From: Glaciecola nitratireducens FR1064
GTDB taxonomy: Bacteria > Pseudomonadota > Gammaproteobacteria > Enterobacterales > Alteromonadaceae
Length of the DNA: 64,000 nt
Reading direction: 5' to 3'
Assembly (NCBI RefSeq): GCF_000226565.1
Contig: NC_016041.1
Location: forward strand, 558,001 to 622,000
A program made the position numbers and the translations under genes. The notes beneath the pieces were generated by a model. That model was not told where the DNA came from and searched no databases. It was given only the letters and a program-made list of their open reading frames with translations. Every line of letters starts with the position of its first letter. Positions within the stretch are counted from its first letter, which is position 1. This document shows, piece after piece, positions 58,207 through 64,000 of the stretch.

Positions 58207-61032
58207 CTATGGATTGTTCACAACAACACGCAAACTGTCTAAATAAGGTTCTGCGTTTGAAATGATGTCGGTGAGCTTTGCCTTTTGTGCTTCAATAAAC
58301 TGAATTTCTTCATCGCGAATTGAGGCGTTTGTTTTTTGCAGCGAGCGCAAACGTTCAATTTCAGCACTGAGTTCTGTTTGCATTGCACTGAGCGCCAGTG
58401 ACTGTTGTTCAGCCAAGTTCGCATGACCTAACTTTAAGCTTTCTTCGATACCAGAGGTAATTGGGTCGGCAAGTGCTTGAAGAAGCTGCAGTGCAATTTT
58501 ACGCTTTACTTTAAACAATTGCTCAAACTCAGCTTCAACTGCTTGGTTTTTAGAGTCTAAACACAGTCGTACAGGTGTTGGAGGTAAAAACCGATAAAGC
58601 TGCAAACTTGCTTCTGCACTGGCGGATAGCACGCTTGTTGTCTCTATCCAAAATGCACCGGTAGGTAAGTTTGGATCTTTTGTAAATGCAATACTGCTTT
58701 TGCCCAATACATCAGTTGTAACTGACTCTAGGCAGTGACTAACAATCTCACTGTCCCAGCTTAAAAACTGCAATTGCTCAAATTTGGTTGCATTACTACG
58801 TTGATAAGTCACTTCTAAACCATCTTCAGTCAAACCTGGAATTTGATGGACTAGTTGCTCTGTGGGGCGAAGAATAAAACTGTAATCATCTTTTTCGTCT
58901 TGTGTAACGCCAAGCGCATCAAACAATCTGCTCATGAATTTTAGTAAGCCTACTGGGTTTTCGGCGGCAATGATCGTGTCTAACAAGTCATCAATACGGC
59001 CAAAACCTGAGGCATTTAATTCTAGAAGCTTGTCTCTACCTTGCTCAATTTTCTTTTTCAGCTCTTTCGTTAGTGCCGCGGTTTGGCCGATAATGTCGAG
59101 CTTTAGTTCTGTGTCTTCTGGGTTTTTGAGTGCAGACATGAGGTCGGACTGTACCTGCTTAAATACATCACTTCCAACCGGGCATGTGGACTCAAAGGCA
59201 CCTAGTCCATCTTGGTACCAGTCAAACAACACTTCTTGCGCTGTGTTTTCGAAGTACGGGATATGTAAGTTGATATCGAATTTCTGACCGATGCGGTCGA
59301 GGCGACCAATTCGCTGCTCCAACAAGTCAGGCACCATTGGCAAATCGAACAATACTAAATGGCGAGAAAACTGAAAGTTTCGGCCTTCACTGCCTATTTC
59401 GCTGCACAGCAACACTTGAGCGCCTTGTTCATTGGTCGCGAAGAAATGTGCGGCTTTATCGCGTTCGATAATACTCATGCCTTCATGAAACACAGTATGC
59501 CGAATAGCTGTTTTTTGGCGTAAATATTCAGCCAGTTGCAGTGCTGTTGATGCGTAAGCACATATAACCAACACTTTTTCATTTTTATTAGTTTCAAGTA
59601 AGTCGACTAACCATGTGACACGTGGGTCATATTTGGTCCAGTTGTCGTTTACTAGAGGAGCGCGCTCTGGATGCAGACTAAGCACAACATCTTCTTCTAA
59701 AGATAAAGATACCGCATATTCTTTTGGCAACTTTAATGGCGCAGGCATAGGAATTCGTTCAGGGAATCCTTGAATACTGGCTCGACTATTGCGGAACAAC
59801 AAACGTCCAGTGCCATGTTGGTCTATAAGCTTAGTTAATAAAGCATGGCGTTGCTCGCCGCTTGCCAGCATTGCGTCGCTTATTTCTTCATCCTTAACTA
59901 CGGCATTTAATTTGTCTATTTGCGCCTGACTCATATGCGCATTTTCAATCAATGGCGCGACTGCTTCAGCGAGTTCGCCGTAGTGCGTCTCTTCTTCAAG
60001 AAATTGTTGGTAATCGTGAAATCTCGCTGGGTCTAGCAAACGTAAGCGCGCAAAGTGGCTCTCATGACCGAGTTGATCCGGTGTTGCTGTTAATAAAAGC
60101 ACGCCTTTCACGATTTTACATAGCTGTTCAATGGCGCTGTATTCTTCTGACACATGCTCTGCCGACCATTGTAAATGATGGGCTTCATCTACGATTAAAA
60201 TGTCCCAATCAACTTGAGTCGCTTTTTCTAGGACTTTTTCTTGTTTAATAAAGTCGATACTGCACAGCACCAGCTGCTCCTGCTCGAAAGGATTATCGCC
60301 ACTTTCGGCCATTGCTTCCATGCGTTCTTCATCAAATACTGAAAATGAAAGGTTTACGCGGCGCAGCATCTCTACTAACCACTGGTGCACTAAACTTGAG
60401 GGGACTGTAATGAGAGCGCGCTTAGCTTTGCCTGTTAATAATTGTTGATGCAGTATTAGTCCTGCTTCAATTGTTTTACCTAAGCCTACTTCATCAGCTA
60501 ATAAAACACGTGGAGCGAAACGACTGCCGACCTCATTTGCAATGTGCAGTTGATGCGGTATAAGCTCAACGCGAGCGCCTACCAAACCAACGGCACCAGA
60601 GGTGGCGTGGTCGTGCTGCTTTTGCAGACATTCGTGTCGAATGTCAAACCACTTAGGCGAATCCAATTGACCACTAAATAGACGTTTCTCTGGTTGATTG
60701 AGCTTTACGTTATGGTCAAGAGTGACTTCCATAATCGATGCTTCTTCACCATTGTCTGTGCGCAAGCCTGAATATATATAAAGACCATCTTGCATCATTA
60801 TACTTGTGATTTTTAACTCCCAGCCGTCGATATGAAGGGCTTTTTCACCTTCACTCAAAATTAAACGGGTAATCGGAGCATGAGCAATCGCATAAGTACG
60901 ATCTTCTTTGACCGCAGGGAAGAGTAAATTTATCGTTCGGTTGTCAGCGGCCATGACAATACCTAAGCCTAAATCAGCCTCTGTATTGCTTAACCAACGT
61001 TGCCCAACGGTATACTCTTGTGCTGCGTTCAT
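58207..61032 (-). CDS. rapA: RNA polymerase-associated ATPase RapA
   Basis: About 941 residues (E. coli 968). A Swi2/Snf2 ATPase that frees RNA polymerase for recycling. The N-terminal Tudor-like part starts YTVGQRWLSNTEADLGLG. Helicase motifs are LLADEVGLGKTIEAG (I), VDEAHHLQW (II), LLLTATPDQLG (III), LLCSEIGSEGRNFQF (V) and EQRIGRLDRIGQ (VI). The ATG at 61032 has GGA upstream; the in-frame ATG at 61071 would add a hydrophobic stretch not typical of RapA. rluA follows. Confidence 0.96.
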   Translation of the reverse strand: MNAAQEYTVGQRWLSNTEADLGLGIVMAADNRTINLLFPAVKEDRTYAIAHAPITRLILSEGEKALHIDGWELKITSIMMQDGLYIYSGLRTDNGEEASIMEVTLDHNVKLNQPEKRLFSGQLDSPKWFDIRHECLQKQHDHATSGAVGLVGARVELIPHQLHIANEVGSRFAPRVLLADEVGLGKTIEAGLILHQQLLTGKAKRALITVPSSLVHQWLVEMLRRVNLSFSVFDEERMEAMAESGDNPFEQEQLVLCSIDFIKQEKVLEKATQVDWDILIVDEAHHLQWSAEHVSEEYSAIEQLCKIVKGVLLLTATPDQLGHESHFARLRLLDPARFHDYQQFLEEETHYGELAEAVAPLIENAHMSQAQIDKLNAVVKDEEISDAMLASGEQRHALLTKLIDQHGTGRLLFRNSRASIQGFPERIPMPAPLKLPKEYAVSLSLEEDVVLSLHPERAPLVNDNWTKYDPRVTWLVDLLETNKNEKVLVICAYASTALQLAEYLRQKTAIRHTVFHEGMSIIERDKAAHFFATNEQGAQVLLCSEIGSEGRNFQFSRHLVLFDLPMVPDLLEQRIGRLDRIGQKFDINLHIPYFENTAQEVLFDWYQDGLGAFESTCPVGSDVFKQVQSDLMSALKNPEDTELKLDIIGQTAALTKELKKKIEQGRDKLLELNASGFGRIDDLLDTIIAAENPVGLLKFMSRLFDALGVTQDEKDDYSFILRPTEQLVHQIPGLTEDGLEVTYQRSNATKFEQLQFLSWDSEIVSHCLESVTTDVLGKSSIAFTKDPNLPTGAFWIETTSVLSASAEASLQLYRFLPPTPVRLCLDSKNQAVEAEFEQLFKVKRKIALQLLQALADPITSGIEESLKLGHANLAEQQSLALSAMQTELSAEIERLRSLQKTNASIRDEEIQFIEAQKAKLTDIISNAEPYLDSLRVVVNNP

Positions 61033-61289
61033 AATTAAAAATCCAAGGTAAAAAATAAAAAGGGTGCGCATTGTACTGATACTCAGCGCGGCTGTCAGCT
61101 ATCTGTTCAAATTACCTTAAAAAAGGTAGTGATAATTATAGAAAACTCATTTAAAGTGACGGTGTCGTCAATGTTTTCTGCCGCTACAGCCGAATAATCA
61201 CGGCATCTACACGGATTGCGCAGAAACATTGTTTTCTCACCACCGAGACAACATGCTTTATCTTTGTCTTCGTGCAATCGGAGTAACGG

Positions 61290-62753
61290 ATGCCAGAACA
61301 AACGCAAATCACACCTGCTAAGCCGAACGATCAACAAACTGAAGCGAGCACTGAAGCGAAAATAGTGTCGCTCTCCAACACTAAACTCTATGTGCTTGAC
61401 ACGAATATCCTACTGCATGAACCGCTCGCGTTTACGTCTTTCAAAGAGAATGACGTCACGGTGCCTATGACCGTGTTAGAAGAGCTGGATTACATCAAAG
61501 ACAGCAAAAAAGATGTGGCCCGTGACGCAAGAGTTTCAATTAGGGCAATGGAGGATTTGCTGCACAATGCGAGCCCTGAACAAATGCTATCAGGTGTTAG
61601 TATGGCCAGTTTAGGTTCAGGAGAAAGTGCACCTACAGGCACATTTTCGATATTTTCAGACTTGTCGATGCCAGATAAACAGCAGGTATTTACCAGCAAT
61701 GAGAACGACAATAGAATCATTAATGTTGCTTTGCATTTACAGGCAAAACTAGCCCCCAGACAGGTTATCTTGGTAACGAAAGATATCAACATGCGCCTAA
61801 AAGCCAAAGGTGCAGGAATGAGTCTGGTAGAAGACTATCGAACTGATCAGCTCATCAGTGATATTAAATATCTATCCAAGGGCTATCATATATTCGAAGG
61901 TGACTTCTGGCAAAATGTCCAGCGTGTTGAAAGTCACACAGAAGGGCGTGACACTATTCACAATATTCCAAGAAGTGTTCTGCCTGAAGCATATGTTAAC
62001 GAATTTCTGCTAGATGAGTCTCGACAGTTTGCAGGCGTAGTTGAATCAATAACAGCCGATAGCTTGGAAGTGCTCGATTTGGGTTATGAGCGCATAATGT
62101 CTCGTCGGGCTTGGGGCGTATCGCCTAAAAATATTGGTCAGGCAATGGCGATGCATGCGCTACTCGACCCACATATCGACCTGTGTATTCTGACGGGCCC
62201 TGCAGGGAGTGGTAAAACTCTACTTGCTTTGGCTGCGGCGCTCGAGATGATCGTTGAGAAAAGCATGTATGACAAAATCATTGTCACTCGTTCAACGCCT
62301 GAAATTGCTGAATCCATTGGCTTTTTGCCTGGCACCGAGGAAGAAAAAATGGCTCCTTGGTTGTCGGCAATAACCGATTCTTTGGAAGTGTTGCATAAAA
62401 ACGATGAGAGCACTAAAGGCTCGATGAGTTACATTATGGAAAAGGCGAATATTCAGTTTAAATCGGTTAACTTTATGCGTGGTCGCAGTATTCAAAATGC
62501 GATTGTTATATTAGATGAATCACAGAACTTAACGGCATCACAGCTGAAAACCATAATCACACGCTGCGGAGAAGGCACTAAACTCATTTGCTGCGGTAAT
62601 TTGGCGCAAATTGACAGTAACTATCTGAGTGCAGTTACATCAGGTTTAACTTATATTGTGGAAAAGTTTAAAAACTTTTCAGGAAGCGCTACTTTCAACT
62701 TAGACGGGGTTGTTAGAAGCCGCTTAGCAGAATTTGCTGAGAAAGAACTATAG
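61290..62753 (+). CDS. PIN domain-PhoH family ATPase (YlaK type)
   Basis: 487 residues. The PIN-like nuclease domain (about 30-190) has YVLDTNILLHEP, VLEELDYIKDSKKD, ARDARVSIRAMED and a late DNRIINVALHL. The PhoH ATPase domain (about 260-480) has GPAGSGKTLLALAA near 300, VTRSTPEIAESIGFLPGT, and ILDESQNLT. Such PIN-PhoH proteins are taken to be RNA nuclease-helicases, often with a toxin-antitoxin origin; no antitoxin gene is adjacent. GGAG precedes the ATG. It is divergent from rapA across about 260 bases. Confidence 0.92.
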   Translation: MPEQTQITPAKPNDQQTEASTEAKIVSLSNTKLYVLDTNILLHEPLAFTSFKENDVTVPMTVLEELDYIKDSKKDVARDARVSIRAMEDLLHNASPEQMLSGVSMASLGSGESAPTGTFSIFSDLSMPDKQQVFTSNENDNRIINVALHLQAKLAPRQVILVTKDINMRLKAKGAGMSLVEDYRTDQLISDIKYLSKGYHIFEGDFWQNVQRVESHTEGRDTIHNIPRSVLPEAYVNEFLLDESRQFAGVVESITADSLEVLDLGYERIMSRRAWGVSPKNIGQAMAMHALLDPHIDLCILTGPAGSGKTLLALAAALEMIVEKSMYDKIIVTRSTPEIAESIGFLPGTEEEKMAPWLSAITDSLEVLHKNDESTKGSMSYIMEKANIQFKSVNFMRGRSIQNAIVILDESQNLTASQLKTIITRCGEGTKLICCGNLAQIDSNYLSAVTSGLTYIVEKFKNFSGSATFNLDGVVRSRLAEFAEKEL

Positions 62754-62914
62754 CTTTGGCACTAATTTAAATAGATGATATCATGCGTGTTTTTTAAACA
62801 ATGTTGTTTTACGTAAGTTTTTAAGCCAATGGTCGATAACCAGTTCGCATGGTGAAATATTAATCCGCCAAGCATCTGTAAAAGAAATAGTAAATTTAGA
62901 GAAGTAAGGGTTAC

Positions 62915-63844
62915 ATGATAGAAAAGCGCGCCACCATTCTGGTTGTTGATGATGAGCGGATCAATATTCAGATTTTAAATAACGCCCTAGGTGACCAATA
63001 CAATATCCTTGCTGCGATGACTGGTGAGCGAGCGATTAAAGTGGCTTCTGAATCACTTCCCTGTCTTATTTTGCTCGATATTGTTTTGCCAGACATAAGC
63101 GGCCACGATGTCTGCCGAGCTTTGAAAAGCAATGAGTTAACACAGCATATTCCCATTATTTTTATTACGGCACAAAGCGGAGCTGACGATGAACTCATAG
63201 GCTTAGAGTTAGGTGCCAGTGATTATTTTCGAAAGCCTTTCGTTTTACCGCTGGTTAAAGCGCGTATCCGTAATCAAATCGAATTAGTCCAAAAGACCGC
63301 TGAGCTTGAGAGGTTGGCATGGATTGATGGTTTAACCGGAGTCTCGAACAGGCGCCGATTTGACCAACTGTATTTCGATGCCTGCAAATATGCAAAACGA
63401 AACAAGCGCCGTATTTCTATCCTTCTTTTAGATATTGATTTTTTTAAACAATATAACGACCATTACGGCCATGTGAAAGGTGATGAAGTCCTTAAAAAGG
63501 TAGCACGAACAATTGAACAATGCGCATCTCGCCCTCTCGATCTAGTTGCTCGCTATGGCGGGGAAGAGTTTGTGATACTGCTGACGGATTCAAGCGAATC
63601 CGAAGGTGCTATGCTCGCCGAGAAAGTCCGTGAAAAAATAGAAGAGTTGGCAATTCCTCATATTAAATCGACTATTCACAAAGCGGTAACTATTAGCATT
63701 GGCGTAACTACAAGCTCTGATAAAGGCTCTGCATTTGATTGTAGAAAGTTGCTAGAAGTAGCCGACCGATGCTTATATGAAGCTAAGTCTATGGGGCGAA
63801 ATACAGTGGTTTCTACTGATTTTAGACCAGAAATGACTGAATAA
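62915..63844 (+). CDS. Response regulator diguanylate cyclase (REC-GGDEF)
   Basis: 309 residues. The receiver domain (about 8-122) has VVDDERINIQIL, phospho-acceptor Asp55 (LLDIVLPD), FITAQ and FRKPF. The GGDEF domain (about 145-305) has WIDGLTGVSNRRRFD, DIDFFKQYNDHYGHVKGD, catalytic RYGGEEF near 214 and the RPLD inhibitory site. Phosphorylation should drive dimerisation and cyclic-di-GMP synthesis, as in PleD/WspR-like regulators. No cognate kinase is adjacent. AAGGG precedes the ATG. Confidence 0.94.
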   Translation: MIEKRATILVVDDERINIQILNNALGDQYNILAAMTGERAIKVASESLPCLILLDIVLPDISGHDVCRALKSNELTQHIPIIFITAQSGADDELIGLELGASDYFRKPFVLPLVKARIRNQIELVQKTAELERLAWIDGLTGVSNRRRFDQLYFDACKYAKRNKRRISILLLDIDFFKQYNDHYGHVKGDEVLKKVARTIEQCASRPLDLVARYGGEEFVILLTDSSESEGAMLAEKVREKIEELAIPHIKSTIHKAVTISIGVTTSSDKGSAFDCRKLLEVADRCLYEAKSMGRNTVVSTDFRPEMTE

Positions 63845-63897
63845 ACCTAAGACCAGGCGTCAAGCTTTTAATTGGCGCGTAGGCTAACTTAAAGGAG

Positions 63898-64000
63898 TCA
63901 ATTATTCCTTGCAGCTAAACGCAGATTGCTCCAATCTTCACTTTTAATTTTACCTGTATCAATACATTCTTCATTCGTTAGAAAGCACCGAGTTATAGTC
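63898..64000 (-). CDS. C-terminal end of an unidentified gene (cut by window edge)
   Basis: On the minus strand an open frame enters from the window edge and ends in TGA at 63898-63900, giving 33 residues (RCFLTNEECIDTGKIKSEDW, then SNLRLAARNN). The composition is protein-like, but the fragment is too short to name a family. Convergent with the REC-GGDEF gene. Confidence 0.4.
   Translation of the reverse strand, partial: TITRCFLTNEECIDTGKIKSEDWSNLRLAARNN

Noticed and set aside
58934-59287. 117-codon plus-strand frame within rapA
   Set aside because: Serine-rich shadow of RapA; no domain or start signal.
61290-62753. PIN-PhoH gene as part of a toxin-antitoxin pair
   Set aside because: No small antitoxin frame lies next to it; the upstream gap of about 260 bases shows no supported gene.
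63852-63882. GCGTCAA / TTGGCGC imperfect hairpin after the REC-GGDEF gene as a terminator
   Set aside because: It contains a G-T pair and no T-tract follows; support is too weak.

Overview
This window looks like a chromosomal segment from a marine gammaproteobacterium of the Alteromonadales (Alteromonas/Glaciecola type). That placement is an inference from gene content: MutH, MetJ and RapA are gammaproteobacterial genes, and gene order is shared with Escherichia and Vibrio (tatABC-tatD, sfsA-dksA-gluQRS-pcnB-folK-panBC, ftsY-ftsE-ftsX-rpoH, rppH-ptsP-lgt-thyA, metJ/metF, ydbH-ynbE-ydbL, rluA-rapA). Cyclic-di-GMP proteins are also dense, and base composition is moderately AT-rich. I see no rRNA, tRNA, CRISPR array, insertion sequence, integrase or prophage.

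Layout. 0-2.2 kb: start of a CLC chloride channel (minus, cut by the window edge), a DUF6776 protein, erpA and a GST-like protein. 2.2-3.3 kb: a predicted envelope protein on the minus strand. 3.5-11.2 kb: a plus-strand series tatA-tatB-tatC, an exported hypothetical protein, tatD, two paralogous 7TM diguanylate cyclases and hemB, with overlapping or nearly touching ends from tatD on. 11.5-15.8 kb: a giant CheB-CheR-PAS-PAS-GGDEF-EAL protein. 15.9-22 kb (minus): panC, panB, folK, pcnB, gluQRS, dksA, sfsA. 22.3-25.9 kb: pepB, a tiny HTH protein, a MarC/YhgN protein, a YjaG (DUF416) protein and rsmD. 26-34.5 kb: ftsY-ftsE-ftsX, a small membrane protein, three EAL-HDOD genes and rpoH. 34.7-38.5 kb: a GNAT-thioesterase fusion, dtd, pip, a DUF2959 lipoprotein and metJ. 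38.6-42.3 kb: metF behind Met boxes, yihY, and an FMN-binding glutamate synthase-like protein. 42.3-45.5 kb (minus): ydbH-ynbE-ydbL. 45.8-48 kb: a membrane chemoreceptor, a ferredoxin gene remnant and mutH. 48.2-53.7 kb: rppH, ptsP, a TauE/SafE permease, lgt, thyA. 53.9-56 kb: a REC-CheC response regulator overlapping a PAS-GGDEF gene. 56-61 kb (minus): two poorly known genes, rluA and rapA. 61.3-64 kb: a PIN-PhoH ATPase, a REC-GGDEF regulator and the end of an unidentified minus-strand gene.

How the genes work together. Most are housekeeping: protein export, cell division, heat shock, pantothenate, folate, heme and methionine metabolism, RNA processing, mismatch repair and envelope lipid transport. 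Superimposed is a signalling layer of eight proteins with GGDEF and/or EAL domains in 64 kb. All five GGDEF domains keep both the GG(D/E)EF motif and an upstream RxxD inhibitory site. The three EAL-HDOD proteins have altered EAL residues and look more like signalling outputs than clear phosphodiesterases. I found no convincing wholly new system. The best candidates for further work are the EAL-HDOD trio between ftsX and rpoH, the cyclase pair between tatD and hemB, and the REC-CheC/cyclase pair. Family assignments come from recognised motifs and remembered relatives; no database search was run.
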